NCBI GenBank assembly: GCA_963780795.1
Contig: CAWADH010000009.1
Location: 1-64,000 of the forward strand
Reading direction: 5' to 3'
Length of the DNA stretch: 64,000 nucleotides
Source of the DNA: DATJGR01 sp963780795
Lineage (GTDB): Bacteria; Pseudomonadota; Gammaproteobacteria; Pseudomonadales; Azotimanducaceae
The notes beneath the pieces are model-generated. The model saw nothing but the letters and a program-made list of their open reading frames with translations. It had not been told where the DNA came from and did not search any database. Below, in pieces: positions 45,461-54,716 of this stretch (positions are counted from its first letter, which is position 1; each line of letters starts with the position of its first letter). The translations under genes were made by a program, and so were the position numbers.

Positions 45461-45757
45461 ATGAACATGCGCTCACGATCATTGTTTGCCGCGGTGCTGA
45501 CGGCCGCGCTTTCTCTGACGTGCCTGCCGGCCGCCGCCGATCGCGGAGGCGCTGATCGCGGAAGTCACGACCGTGGCTCCGAGAACGACGGCATTTCGGC
45601 CGATCAGGCGGCGTCGATCGTGAAGCGTGCGTACGACGGGCGTGTGGTGTCGGTGAAGCAGGAAGGTAACGGCTACAAGGTGAGAGTGCTGCTAGACGGC
45701 GGCCGCGTGAAGACAGTGTCGGTCGATTCGCGCGGAAGCTTGAGAGAGTCGAACTGA
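45461..45757 (+). CDS. Secreted PepSY-domain protein
   Basis: The 98-residue protein has a signal peptide (SLFAAVLTAALSLTCLPAAA) and a single PepSY-like domain (about 43-90; ISADQAASIVKRAYDGRVVSVKQEGNGYKVRVLLDGGRV, listed here only in outline as ISADQAASIV and YKVRVLLDGG). Such small PepSY proteins commonly precede PhoP/PhoQ-type genes and may modulate the sensor from the periplasm. The response regulator begins 15 bases after its stop. Confidence 0.85.
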   Translation: MNMRSRSLFAAVLTAALSLTCLPAAADRGGADRGSHDRGSENDGISADQAASIVKRAYDGRVVSVKQEGNGYKVRVLLDGGRVKTVSVDSRGSLRESN

Positions 45758-45772
45758 TCCGAAGGAACCTCG

Positions 45773-46453
45773 ATGCGCGTGTTGGTAATCGAAGACGATG
45801 CGGGGCTGCGCGCTCAGCTCGTCGAGAATCTGAAAGAAGCAGGCAATGTGGTTGACGCTGCTGCCGACGGCGACGAAGGCGTCTACTTCGGCCGCGAGTT
45901 CGAATACGACGCGGCGGTGGTCGACCTCGGCTTGCCGAAACGCGACGGCATCGCGGTGATCAAGGCGCTGCGCGGGCTCGGCCGCAGCCTCCCTATACTG
46001 ATACTCACCGCGCGCGCGCACTGGCAGGACAAAGTGGTCGGCCTCGAAGCCGGCGCCGACGATTACCTGACGAAACCGTTCCACATGGAGGAACTGCGCG
46101 CGCGCTTGAACGCATTGATGCGGCGCGCTGCAGGACATGCGTCGCCGGTCATCACCGTCGGCGCGTTCTCGCTCGATACCGCGCGCAAGGAAGCACGCGC
46201 AGGCGACGACGCCGTCGAGTTGACCGCGTTCGAATATCGGGTGCTCGAGTATCTGGTGCTGAATGCCGCGCGCGTGGTGTCGAAAACCGAGCTCACCGAT
46301 CATCTGTACGAACAGGACTTCGATCGCGACAGCAACGTCATCGAGGTCTTCATCGGCCGCTTGCGCCGCAAGCTCGACCCCGAAGGTAAACTGAATCCGA
46401 TCCGCACCGTGCGCGGCCAGGGTTACCGTTTCGCCCCCGAGGAATCGAGTTAG
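45773..46453 (+). CDS. OmpR/PhoP-family response regulator
   Basis: The 226-residue regulator has a receiver domain with acidic pair Asp8/Asp9, phospho-acceptor Asp51 (VVDLGLPKRDG) and Lys near 102 (DDYLTKPF), and a C-terminal winged helix (about 130-222; ELTAFEYRVLEYLV, VIEVFIGRLRRKL, RTVRGQGYRF). Closest in pattern to PhoP/QseB. It is 3 bases from the sensor kinase gene and follows a PepSY gene. Confidence 0.92.
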   Translation: MRVLVIEDDAGLRAQLVENLKEAGNVVDAAADGDEGVYFGREFEYDAAVVDLGLPKRDGIAVIKALRGLGRSLPILILTARAHWQDKVVGLEAGADDYLTKPFHMEELRARLNALMRRAAGHASPVITVGAFSLDTARKEARAGDDAVELTAFEYRVLEYLVLNAARVVSKTELTDHLYEQDFDRDSNVIEVFIGRLRRKLDPEGKLNPIRTVRGQGYRFAPEESS

Positions 46454-46455
46454 CG

Positions 46456-47808
46456 TTGGCGCAGACGTCGCGAATCGGTCTGCGCGCGCGGCTGCTGCTG
46501 ACGAGCACGCTGGTGCTCGGCCTCGGCCTAGGCCTCACCGGTTGGGTGCTCGACCGATCGTTCACCGCGAGCGTGGTCGCCGGCGCCGAAGAACAGCTGA
46601 AGCTCCTGACCTATTCGCTGCTCGGCGCCGCGGAGGAAGAAGGGTCGACCCTGCGCTTTCCGTCGTCGCCGCTCGAACCGCGGCTACAGCAGCCCGAGTC
46701 GGGCCTTTACGCAACCGTCAGCGACGCGAAGGGCAACGTGATCTGGCGATCGCCTTCGCTGCAATTCGGCAACCTCGCGTGGTTGCGTCTCGCGCCACCG
46801 CCCACCGATCGCAAGCTGGTGCCGGGCAGTTTCGTATTTCGCGAAACCGACGGCCGCTTCGAGATGTTCTATCGCGTCATCTGGGAAACCGAAGGCGATC
46901 AGATCTTCACGTTCCGGGTGATCGCCGACCGGGCGCCGTTCCGGGTCGCAATCGCGAGCTTCCGCCGAACGTTGATGTTTGGCCTCGCGGCGGTGGTGAT
47001 CGCATTGATGGGCGCGCAGGTGCTCGCGATCGCGTGGGGCTTGCGCCCGGTCGCGACCATGGCAGCGCGGATACAGGCGATCGAAGCGGGAAAACGCGAG
47101 CGCATGGGCGAGGACTATCCACCGGAACTCTCGGGTCTCGCGCGCAACATCGATCGCTTCATCGACCACGAGATCAGCAGCCGCGACCGCTATCGCACCG
47201 CGATGGACGATCTCGCGCACAGCCTCAAGACGCCGCTCGCGGTGTTCCGCAACGCGCTGTCTTCCGGTCACGCCGACGATCAGAAGCTGCTGCGCGACCA
47301 GCTCGACCGGATGGAAACGACGGTTGCGCATCAACTGTCGCGCGCCATGGCGGCGCGCCCGGTGGTGCTGGCAGGCTGGACCGCACCGGCGCCGCTGGCG
47401 GAGCGACTGATCAAAGCGCTGCGAACCGCCTACATCGCGAAGAACGTCACGGCCGAACAGCACATTCCCCCCGAACTCCTCGTGCGCTGCGACGAGCGCG
47501 ACTTGATGGAAATGTTGGGAAACCTGATCGAGAACGCGTTCAAGTACTGCCGCTCGAAAGTGGTGATCGGCGCCGAGGCCGGCGCGACCGCGCGCCTGAT
47601 CATCGACGACGACGGCCCCGGTGTCCCGACCCACCAACGCGTGCAAGTACTCGCCCGCGGCGCGCGCGGCGACACGATGGAAGCGGGTCACGGCATCGGG
47701 TTGGCCGTAGTCGCCGAGCTGGTGTCCAGTTATCACGGCGGGCTGACGATCGAAGAGTCGCCGCTGGGTGGGGCGCGAGTGATTCTGGAGTTGTCTGGTG
47801 CGGCATAG
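46456..47808 (+). CDS. PhoQ-like sensor histidine kinase
   Basis: The 450-residue kinase has two membrane helices (about 11-31 and 173-195) enclosing a periplasmic sensor of about 140 residues, then a HAMP-like linker, the phosphorylation box DDLAHSLKTPL with His255, N-box NLIENAFKYCRSK and the G-boxes DDDGPG and GHGIGLAVV. The PhoQ family shares the HSLKTPL motif. TTG start; the ribosome-binding site is weak, so it is probably coupled to the regulator gene. Repeat copy C follows. Confidence 0.9.
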   Translation: MAQTSRIGLRARLLLTSTLVLGLGLGLTGWVLDRSFTASVVAGAEEQLKLLTYSLLGAAEEEGSTLRFPSSPLEPRLQQPESGLYATVSDAKGNVIWRSPSLQFGNLAWLRLAPPPTDRKLVPGSFVFRETDGRFEMFYRVIWETEGDQIFTFRVIADRAPFRVAIASFRRTLMFGLAAVVIALMGAQVLAIAWGLRPVATMAARIQAIEAGKRERMGEDYPPELSGLARNIDRFIDHEISSRDRYRTAMDDLAHSLKTPLAVFRNALSSGHADDQKLLRDQLDRMETTVAHQLSRAMAARPVVLAGWTAPAPLAERLIKALRTAYIAKNVTAEQHIPPELLVRCDERDLMEMLGNLIENAFKYCRSKVVIGAEAGATARLIIDDDGPGVPTHQRVQVLARGARGDTMEAGHGIGLAVVAELVSSYHGGLTIEESPLGGARVILELSGAA

Positions 47809-47816
47809 GCCGGTCT

Positions 47817-47958
47817 GGTGGAACGGAGCTTCGGATCGGTGCGGGTGGAATGGAGCTTCGAGCGCGGCGGAGATGCGGGAACGAGTGAACGCGCGCTTTG
47901 CACGCTTTTATTTCACGGCTAAGTCAAAAGCCGGTGCCAGGCACCGGCAGTGACTTAT
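47817..47958 (-). repeat. Repeat copy C: tail units, GCGCGC hairpin and module 2 (inverted orientation)
   Basis: Read on the minus strand, this has a degraded module 2 (about 47920-47958, GCCGGTGCC-A-GGCACCGGC core), then GTGCAAAGCGCGCGTTCACT (47886-47905), then two CGAAGCTCC units with a 27-base period (47817-47833 and 47844-47860). The order matches copies A and B. The gap between phoQ-like and the DUF349 gene holds only this repeat. Confidence 0.8.
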
Positions 47959-47994
47959 TCATCGTTGAGCGTGGGCGCGACGTTGGATGTGGAA

Positions 47995-48040
47995 GGGCGA
48001 CGGGTGATCGGTGCGGAGGCGCATCACACGCCCGGAGCAC
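47995..48040 (-). repeat. Repeat copy C, half of module 1, joined to a stop codon
   Basis: GGGCGACGGGTGATCGGTGC (47995-48014) is one arm of module 1. The other arm is missing: the loop sequence runs directly into the TAG stop of the DUF349 gene (48040-48042). The element was truncated at the gene end, or the gene end replaced one arm. Confidence 0.8.
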
Positions 48041-50952
48041 TACTCCAACGCGATCCGACAGGCCCGGAAGAACCGTTCGCGTGCGGGGCTGTCGTCGTTG
48101 GAGGCGGGGCCGGTTCGGCACCAGCGTTCGGCGAGCTGCATCGGCGCTTCTTCCATCACGCGCCGGTGCTTCATGCCCTGATTCAGTCGGTCTACCTGCA
48201 GCGCGAGGCGGTCTTTCTGGTACTCGGTTGGGGTTTCGAGGCCGGCCGCGATTTCCATTTCGATCGCGAGCTTCATGCGCGCGGCGGTGGTGTCAGCCGC
48301 GGCGGATTTCAGTGCCTGCGCGTCGGCGCGTGCGAGCGATTTGACGCGATCGGCGAACGGTCCGGGGCGGTCGAGGTCGAGTCCGTCGATGTCGTGCAGG
48401 CGCTCGGCAGTGTCGGTCGGGTTGCCGCCGATGAGTTGCCGTTCGAGTTCGGACAGCGCGACGTCGATGTCGTAGAGCCGATCTACGCCGCGCATGACGG
48501 CGTCGTGCTGCGCCTGTCGCAGCAGCAGGCGGTAGTTGCGTTCGGTTTCGCGGAAGCGTTGCTCGATGCGGCGCGATGCATCGCGCGGCAGTTCTCCCAA
48601 CGCCTGGAAGCGGGCGTTGAATTCGGTGAGCAGCGACGCGTCGGCCGTTTCGCTGGACGCCCCTTCGACGGCCTGTTCGAACTCGGCGCACAGCTGATCG
48701 GCGCGCGCGAGTTGCGACTCGAACACCTGGCGTTGCTCCGTGCGCGCGGCTTCGCGTTGTCCGAACACCGCGTCGCAGGCGAGGCGGAATTCTTTCCACA
48801 GCTTCTGGTCGATGCGGCGCGGCACGATACCGACACTGCGCCAGCGCTGTTGCAGCGCCTTGATCTTGTCGATTGCGGGGCGCGGATCGCCGCCGGCGGC
48901 CTGAATCGCCTTCGCTTCGTCGACGATGGCCTGCTTCGCTTCGGTGTTGCGATCCCACTCGGTCTTCAGTTTCGCGTGAAGCCGCGCAGTGAGCGCATCG
49001 AACTGCACTTCGAGCTTGCGCCCCGGCGAGCGGTCCACCGGGTGGAACTTGCGCCACTCTTCGCGCGCCGCATACAGAATGCGTTCGGCAGCGCGCCAGT
49101 CGGCGTGATCCCACTTCATTCCGTCGAGATAACCTTCGAGGTCGGCGCAGATCTTACGGCGTTGCTCCAGGTTGAATTTGCGCGCGGCGGCTTGTGCGTC
49201 GAAATGCTCGCGGCATGGTTTGAACGCGATCTCTGCGGCGTGATTGAAGCGGTCGAACAGGCGCCGGTCGTTGTGATTCGTAACCGGGCCGAGATCCTTC
49301 CATGCCTGCCGCAATTCGCGAATCCGTTCTGCCTGCAGCGTTGGCTCGAGCGGTTCGGCAGCAAGCTTCTCCATCTCGACGAGGAACTGCTCGCGCTTCG
49401 GATGCGTGGCGAAGGTGCGCCAGTCTTTCAATTCCTGCACGCGTACTGACAACGCAACAAAGTCGCTCTGCACGCGTTTTGCGGTGCCGGCCGGAAGGCT
49501 GTGCAACAGGCGCTTGCCTTCGCCTTCGAGACCCGCTGCGCTCGCAAGGTTACCGGCGTCGATCTGCGCTTCGAGCTTGCCGATGGTGTCGTGCAGTCGC
49601 TGCAGCAGTTGCTCGTGCAGGGCGTGACACGCGGCGTCGTATTCGGTGAGACGGATGCGCGACTGATCGGCGTCGCGCAGCCGCTGTGGACGCGGCAGAT
49701 CACCGGGCCAGTCGATCCGTTCCAGAGTGCGCATCAGCCGCTCGCCTGCCTGGCGTACGCGACGCTGCTCGGACCACAACGCTTCGAACTCTTCCGGCGA
49801 CTCCGCCGCGGGTCCGGCCGGCACCGCTGCTTCGGCCTGCGCCAGCTCGTTCGCATGCGCGGCGAGCCGCTCGGCCGCTTCGTACAACAACGAGAAATTG
49901 TGCGTGATCGCGTGGAAGCGCGCCGCCAGGTGTTCCGGCGGCGGCCGGTGATCGGCCTCCGCCAGCCACTGGTCCTGATACGTGCGGCTGTCGACGTGGA
50001 TCGACTCGATCGCGGCGTAGCCGTCGCGTTCGCCGCGGCGGATCGCATTGAACAGCGCTTCGAGCGACGCGAGCGCGCTCGCGAATGCCGCGTCGTTCCC
50101 CGCGGCGGCGGCGGGTGCGGCCGCGGGCGGAGCGACAACAGGCGCCGCCGGTGCGAGCACCTGCGCTTGCGCATCGAGACGGGCGGCGCCGGCATCGAAA
50201 CGTTGTGCCAGTGCGTCGAGAGGGATTGCGGCAACACCGTGGTTCGCCAACAGTTGAGAAGAGGCGCGGTGGCGCTCGATGTTGACGAGCCAATCGTGTT
50301 TCACCACGCCGAGCCGCGCCGTGAACAACGGATCCGATTCCGGCTTCAGTTGCGTTTCGACGGTGTGCACCAACTCTTCGCCGCGGCGCAGCGCTTTGTC
50401 GAGTTCCGCACGCGCGTGCTTGATCTCTTCGAGCCGGCTGCGCGCGAGCCGATTCACGTTCTTGTCCTTGTCGCGCGACAAGCGTTCGATTTCGACCAGC
50501 GACGATTCCTTCATCAGCTTGTCGGCTACCGCGAGGCGCACCTTCGGGCTGCGGCTCTCCACGGCGAGGCGGATCAGCTCGTGGTCGTACGCAACGTCGC
50601 CGATCAGGCGCGATACGCTCTCCGGATCGCGCGCAATGCGGATCGCGGCGCTGCGCACTTCCGGATGGTGCAGCAGTTCGCCTGCGTCGACGTCGCGCGC
50701 AATCGCTTCCGCAGCCGCGCGGACGATCTCGGGATCGGCGTCGGCTAAGAACGGCGCGAGGTGTTTGCCGTCGAGCAGCCTGGACAGCGCGGCGCGGCGA
50801 ACGCCCGCGTCGGCATCGGAGCGCGCGAGCTCCGCGAAGTCGTCCTGGAAGTTCTTCGCTTCGTCGTCGGGAATCGCGAGCACGGCCGCGCGCCTGGATT
50901 CAGGATTCGGATCATCGAATCGCGCTCGACTCTTGAACAATCTCGACAACAT
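48040..50952 (-). CDS. DUF349 repeat protein
   Basis: The 970-residue helical protein has an N-terminal HEAT-like region (about 1-190; repeats such as DADPEIVRAAAEAIARDV and ESRSPKVRLAVADKLM), an Ala/Pro-rich linker (about 255-285), then several DUF349 repeats with the W-K-x-G/F pattern (WKDLGPVTNHNDRRLFDRF, WRKFHPVD, WRSVGIVPRRIDQKLWKEF). Function of DUF349 proteins is not established. It follows a CDGSH protein gene by 39 bases on the same strand. The stop touches repeat copy C. Confidence 0.88.
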   Translation of the reverse strand: MLSRLFKSRARFDDPNPESRRAAVLAIPDDEAKNFQDDFAELARSDADAGVRRAALSRLLDGKHLAPFLADADPEIVRAAAEAIARDVDAGELLHHPEVRSAAIRIARDPESVSRLIGDVAYDHELIRLAVESRSPKVRLAVADKLMKESSLVEIERLSRDKDKNVNRLARSRLEEIKHARAELDKALRRGEELVHTVETQLKPESDPLFTARLGVVKHDWLVNIERHRASSQLLANHGVAAIPLDALAQRFDAGAARLDAQAQVLAPAAPVVAPPAAAPAAAAGNDAAFASALASLEALFNAIRRGERDGYAAIESIHVDSRTYQDQWLAEADHRPPPEHLAARFHAITHNFSLLYEAAERLAAHANELAQAEAAVPAGPAAESPEEFEALWSEQRRVRQAGERLMRTLERIDWPGDLPRPQRLRDADQSRIRLTEYDAACHALHEQLLQRLHDTIGKLEAQIDAGNLASAAGLEGEGKRLLHSLPAGTAKRVQSDFVALSVRVQELKDWRTFATHPKREQFLVEMEKLAAEPLEPTLQAERIRELRQAWKDLGPVTNHNDRRLFDRFNHAAEIAFKPCREHFDAQAAARKFNLEQRRKICADLEGYLDGMKWDHADWRAAERILYAAREEWRKFHPVDRSPGRKLEVQFDALTARLHAKLKTEWDRNTEAKQAIVDEAKAIQAAGGDPRPAIDKIKALQQRWRSVGIVPRRIDQKLWKEFRLACDAVFGQREAARTEQRQVFESQLARADQLCAEFEQAVEGASSETADASLLTEFNARFQALGELPRDASRRIEQRFRETERNYRLLLRQAQHDAVMRGVDRLYDIDVALSELERQLIGGNPTDTAERLHDIDGLDLDRPGPFADRVKSLARADAQALKSAAADTTAARMKLAIEMEIAAGLETPTEYQKDRLALQVDRLNQGMKHRRVMEEAPMQLAERWCRTGPASNDDSPARERFFRACRIALE

Positions 50953-50991
50953 GGCGCTGCCTTGAAGCGAAGGGCCGTGACCGGTTTCCGG

Positions 50992-51231
50992 TCACAGTTT
51001 GTTGTGGCTGCCGTCGCACAGCGGAACGCCCGCGGTGTGTTTGCAGCCGCAGAAATACAACGTACGGTCTTTTTCTGCCTCGTACTTCACCGGCGTGAAC
51101 TCGGTGTCCTTGTGCGATCCATCGCAGAACGGTTGGCTGGCGCTTTTGCCGCAGGCGCACCAGAAGTACTTCTTACCGGCCTGTACATCGACAGGGTACG
51201 GCGCCTTTTGTGCGATACGCGGTGTGGCCAT
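50992..51231 (-). CDS. Dual CDGSH iron-sulfur domain protein
   Basis: The 79-residue protein carries two CDGSH motifs, CACGKSASQPFCDGSH and CGCKHTAGVPLCDGSH, each with the Cys3-His ligand set for a 2Fe-2S cluster. Such proteins handle electrons or clusters. Soluble, with no signal. It lies between the enoyl-CoA hydratase and DUF349 genes with 39-base gaps, so all three may share a transcript. Confidence 0.93.
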   Translation of the reverse strand: MATPRIAQKAPYPVDVQAGKKYFWCACGKSASQPFCDGSHKDTEFTPVKYEAEKDRTLYFCGCKHTAGVPLCDGSHNKL

Positions 51232-51270
51232 GCTGCGAACTCCGATTGCCGAGAACAGATTCCGTCGATG

Positions 51271-52128
51271 TCACTCGAACGTGCGTTCTTTCCACCAGGG
51301 ATAGAACTCCGGTAAATCCTTGGACACTTTTCCGGGGAAATGTGCCGGGCGCTTCTCGAGGAACGCTTCTACGCCTTCGCGCGCGTCCGGCGAGCGACCC
51401 GTGTAGTACACGCCGCGCGAATCGAGTTTGTGCGCTTCCATCGGATGATCGGCGCCGAGCATGCGCCACATCATCTGGCGGATCAGCGATACCGAGATCG
51501 CCGACGTGTTGTCGGCGATTTCCCGCGCGATCCCGCGCGCGGTGGCGATCAGTTCGTCCTTTGGATGGATGCTGCGCACGAGTCCACCTGCGAGCGCTTC
51601 GTCGGCCGGGAACACGCGCCCCGAATACGCCCATTCGAGCGCGCGGCTGATGCCGACCACGCGCGGCAGGAACCAGCTCGAACACGCCTCTGGCACGATG
51701 CCGCGGCGCGCGAATACGAAACCGAAGCGGGCGACGTCGGCTGCGAGGCGGATGTCCATCGCGAGCGTCATCGTCACGCCGATGCCCACCGCGGGACCGT
51801 TCACCGCCGCGATCACCGGTTTTTTGCTGTCGAAAATGCGCAGCGTCAGTAGTCCGCCGCCGTCGCGGTTGAGGCCTTTCGGTCGATCGGCGCGGCCGTC
51901 TGCATCGAATGTCGAGCCGCCCGCGCCGAGATCCGCACCGGCACAGAACGCGCGACCGGCGCCGGTCACGATCACCGCGCGAATCGCATCGTCGGCGTCG
52001 GAGCGATCGAACGCGTCGATCATCTCCGTCATCATCGTGCCGGTGAACGCGTTGAGTTTTTCCGGACGGTTCATCGTGATGGTGAGTACGCCGTCTTCGA
52101 CGTCGTACAGGATTTGCGAATAACTCAT
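51271..52128 (-). CDS. Enoyl-CoA hydratase/isomerase family protein
   Basis: The 285-residue crotonase-fold protein has MNRPEKLNAFTGTM, the oxyanion-hole segments GRAFCAGADLGAG and NGPAVGIGVTMTLAMD, and the family's C-terminal helices. The catalytic position in RRGIVPEACSSWFLPRVVG keeps the Glu. Likely hydrates an enoyl-CoA in a degradative pathway with the acyl-CoA dehydrogenases, whose genes diverge 166 bases away. The exact substrate is unknown. Confidence 0.9.
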   Translation of the reverse strand: MSYSQILYDVEDGVLTITMNRPEKLNAFTGTMMTEMIDAFDRSDADDAIRAVIVTGAGRAFCAGADLGAGGSTFDADGRADRPKGLNRDGGGLLTLRIFDSKKPVIAAVNGPAVGIGVTMTLAMDIRLAADVARFGFVFARRGIVPEACSSWFLPRVVGISRALEWAYSGRVFPADEALAGGLVRSIHPKDELIATARGIAREIADNTSAISVSLIRQMMWRMLGADHPMEAHKLDSRGVYYTGRSPDAREGVEAFLEKRPAHFPGKVSKDLPEFYPWWKERTFE

Positions 52129-52294
52129 GCGATTTGACCGGGTGGGCGGGCGAGCGGGCTATGTTGCCTCGACTGTCTGCCATTTTCCAACGCTTAACCG
52201 GTTCCGTGACGGGCCGGAGGGCCGTTGCCTTGTCAGCCCGCGGAGCCGCGGCATACCATTCCGTGATTTTTTTCGAACGGGTCTGCGAAAGCAC

Positions 52295-53491
52295 ATGGAT
52301 CTGAAGCTGCGCGAAGCCGATCTCGAGTTCCAGTCCGAGGTGCGCGCGTTCATCGACCGGCATTGGCCCGCACACGTGCGCAGCGACGCATACGAGTTCG
52401 AGGCGTCTGCGACGACGCCAGCGGTGCGGCAATGGTTCGACGCGCTCGTCGCGCGTGGCTGGTCGGTGCCGAGCTGGCCGATCGAATTCGGCGGCACCGG
52501 TTGGACGCCGACGCAGCACTACATCTGGGACCGCGAGACAGCGCGGGCGAACTGCCCGCAGATGAGCCCGTTCGGCGCGCGGATGCTCGCGCCGGTGTTG
52601 TACACGTGGGGCACGAAGGAGCAGCAGGCTCGCCACCTTGGGCCGATCCGCGAGGCGCGCGTGCAATGGTGTCAGGGTTATTCGGAGCCGGGCGCCGGAT
52701 CCGATCTCGCGGCGCTTGCGACGCGCGCCGTGCGCGACGGCGACCACTACGTAGTGAATGGTGCGAAAACCTGGACGAGCGTCGCGCACCGCGCCGACTG
52801 GATGTTCTGCCTGGTACGCACCGATGCGCGCGCGACGAAGAAGCAGCAGGGCATCAGTTTCCTGCTGATCGACATGAAGACGCCCGGCATCGAAGTGCAT
52901 CCGATCCTGATTCTCGGCGACCAGCACCACGTCAACTCGGTCACGCTGACCAACGTGCGGGTGCCGGTTGCGAACCGGATCGGCGAAGAGAACGAAGGCT
53001 GGACGTACGCGAAAGGTCTGCTCACGCACGAGCGCACCGGCATCGCCGGCGTTGCGCGGTCGCAGGTGCAGATCGCGCAGTTGAAGCGCATTGCGGCCGA
53101 AACGTCGCTCGGAAGCCTCCGGCTCATCGACGAACCGTCGTTCAAGCGCAAGATCGACGAAGTCGAAATCGAACTGATGGCGCTCGAAGTCACCGAACTC
53201 CGCACGCTCGCGAGCGTGGAGCAGGGCGGCGCGCCCGGACCGGAGTCGTCGATTCTGAAAATCCGCGGCACCGAGATCAGTCAGCGCATCAGCGATCTGA
53301 CGATCGAGGCGTACGGTTACTACGGCGTGCCGTATCCGCAACAGCGGCTGATCGACAACGAAGGTCCGATCGGACCGGAGCTCGCCGTAGCCGCGCTGAA
53401 GGAAATGCTCTTCGGTCGCGCGTCGAGTATCTTCGGCGGCTCGAACGAAATTCAGAAGAACATCATTTCGAAGGCGGTTCTCGGGCTGTAG
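52295..53491 (+). CDS. Acyl-CoA dehydrogenase, large subunit type
   Basis: The 398-residue FAD enzyme has an N-terminal helical domain, the FAD/substrate motifs WCQGYSEPGAGSDLA and VVNGAKTWTSVAHRADWMF, and the C-terminal FGGSNEIQKN. The usual catalytic Glu of the YEGT motif is Gly here, so the base lies elsewhere or in the partner. Relatives form heteromers with a smaller subunit (pimeloyl-CoA and steroid side-chain dehydrogenases). ATG 52295 fits the family; the smaller subunit gene follows at 58 bases. Confidence 0.9.
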   Translation: MDLKLREADLEFQSEVRAFIDRHWPAHVRSDAYEFEASATTPAVRQWFDALVARGWSVPSWPIEFGGTGWTPTQHYIWDRETARANCPQMSPFGARMLAPVLYTWGTKEQQARHLGPIREARVQWCQGYSEPGAGSDLAALATRAVRDGDHYVVNGAKTWTSVAHRADWMFCLVRTDARATKKQQGISFLLIDMKTPGIEVHPILILGDQHHVNSVTLTNVRVPVANRIGEENEGWTYAKGLLTHERTGIAGVARSQVQIAQLKRIAAETSLGSLRLIDEPSFKRKIDEVEIELMALEVTELRTLASVEQGGAPGPESSILKIRGTEISQRISDLTIEAYGYYGVPYPQQRLIDNEGPIGPELAVAALKEMLFGRASSIFGGSNEIQKNIISKAVLGL

Positions 53492-53549
53492 TTCCAAAAG
53501 CAGACCCGAAGCGCCGACGAGAACACATTGTCACGGGGGTAGACGTTTC

Positions 53550-54680
53550 ATGGATTTTTCCTTCTCCGACGAACAGAGCCTGCTGAAGGACAGCGTCGAG
53601 CGCTTCATTCAGAACGATTACGCGTTCGACGCGCGGCAGAAGCTGATCAAGAACGAGCCGGGTTTCAGCGCCAGCAACTGGAAGACGTTCGCCGAACTCG
53701 GCTGGCTCGGCGTGCCGTTCGCGGAAGCGGACGGCGGCTTCGGCGGCGGGCCGATCGAAACGATGCTGATCATGGAGCAGTTCGGCCGCGGGCTCGTCGT
53801 AGAACCGTTCGTGCCGACCGTGGTGCTGGTCGGCGGCCTGCTGCGCATCGCCGGTAACCGCGCGCAGAAGGAAAAGTATCTGGCGCACATCGTCGATGGC
53901 ACGTTGCAGGGCGCGTTCGCCTTCGCCGAACCCCAAGGCCGTTTCAACCTCGCCGACATCACCACCACCGCGGAGAAGACCGAGAACGGCTACGTGCTGA
54001 ACGGCCACAAGGCCGTCGTCATCAACGGCCCCTCTGCCGATCTGTTGGTTGTCTCGGCGCGCACGTCCGGTCAGCAGCGGGCGCGCAGCGGGGTCACGTT
54101 GTTCATCGTCGAGAAGAACGCGGCCGGCCTCACGCGTCGCGACTATCCGACGGTGGATGCGCTGCGCGCGTCGGAAGTGCATCTGCAGAACGTCACCGTG
54201 CCGAAGTCGGCGGTGCTCGGGCGCCTCGGCAAGGGTCTCGAGGTGCTCGAACAGGCGGTGGACGAGGCGACGCTCGCGATCGGCGCGGAAGCGGTCGGGT
54301 GCATGGAAGTGCTGTACAAGGCGACGGTCGAGTACTGCAAGACACGCGTGCAGTTCGGCCAGCCGATCGGCAAGTTCCAGGTGCTGCAGCACCGCATGGT
54401 CGATATGTTCATGGAGTACGAACAGTCGAAGTCGCTGATGTTCATGGCGGCGATGCGGCTCGCGGAGGGTTACGGTCCTGAGGCGCAGAAAGCGGTGTCG
54501 GCGTTCAAAGTGCAGGTCGGCAAGTCCGGGCGCTTCGTCGGCCAGCAGGCGGTGCAGCTGCACGGCGGCATGGGTATGACCGAGGAACTGAGCATCGGCC
54601 ACTATTTCAAACGGCTGACCATGATCGACACGATGTTCGGCAACGTCGACCATCACCTGAAGCGTTTCGGAGCCCTGTAG
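53550..54680 (+). CDS. Acyl-CoA dehydrogenase, small subunit type
   Basis: The 376-residue protein starts MDFSFSDEQSLLKDSVERF, has AEADGGFGGGPIETMLIMEQ, a shortened FAD motif region (FAEPQGRFNLADI), YCKTRVQFGQPIGKFQVLQHRMVDM and LHGGMGMTEELSIGHYFKRL. The pattern is that of the small partner in heteromeric acyl-CoA dehydrogenases. Adjacent to the large subunit on the same strand and followed 36 bases later by an alpha/beta hydrolase. Confidence 0.9.
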   Translation: MDFSFSDEQSLLKDSVERFIQNDYAFDARQKLIKNEPGFSASNWKTFAELGWLGVPFAEADGGFGGGPIETMLIMEQFGRGLVVEPFVPTVVLVGGLLRIAGNRAQKEKYLAHIVDGTLQGAFAFAEPQGRFNLADITTTAEKTENGYVLNGHKAVVINGPSADLLVVSARTSGQQRARSGVTLFIVEKNAAGLTRRDYPTVDALRASEVHLQNVTVPKSAVLGRLGKGLEVLEQAVDEATLAIGAEAVGCMEVLYKATVEYCKTRVQFGQPIGKFQVLQHRMVDMFMEYEQSKSLMFMAAMRLAEGYGPEAQKAVSAFKVQVGKSGRFVGQQAVQLHGGMGMTEELSIGHYFKRLTMIDTMFGNVDHHLKRFGAL

Positions 54681-54716
54681 CCGTACAGACCGAAAGGCGT
54701 ACAGAGAGGTGCCACG

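Noticed and set aside
51173..53497. A 774-codon frame antisense to the acyl-CoA dehydrogenase and overlapping enoyl-CoA hydratase
   Set aside because: Low-complexity Arg/His-rich product; both real genes are clear.
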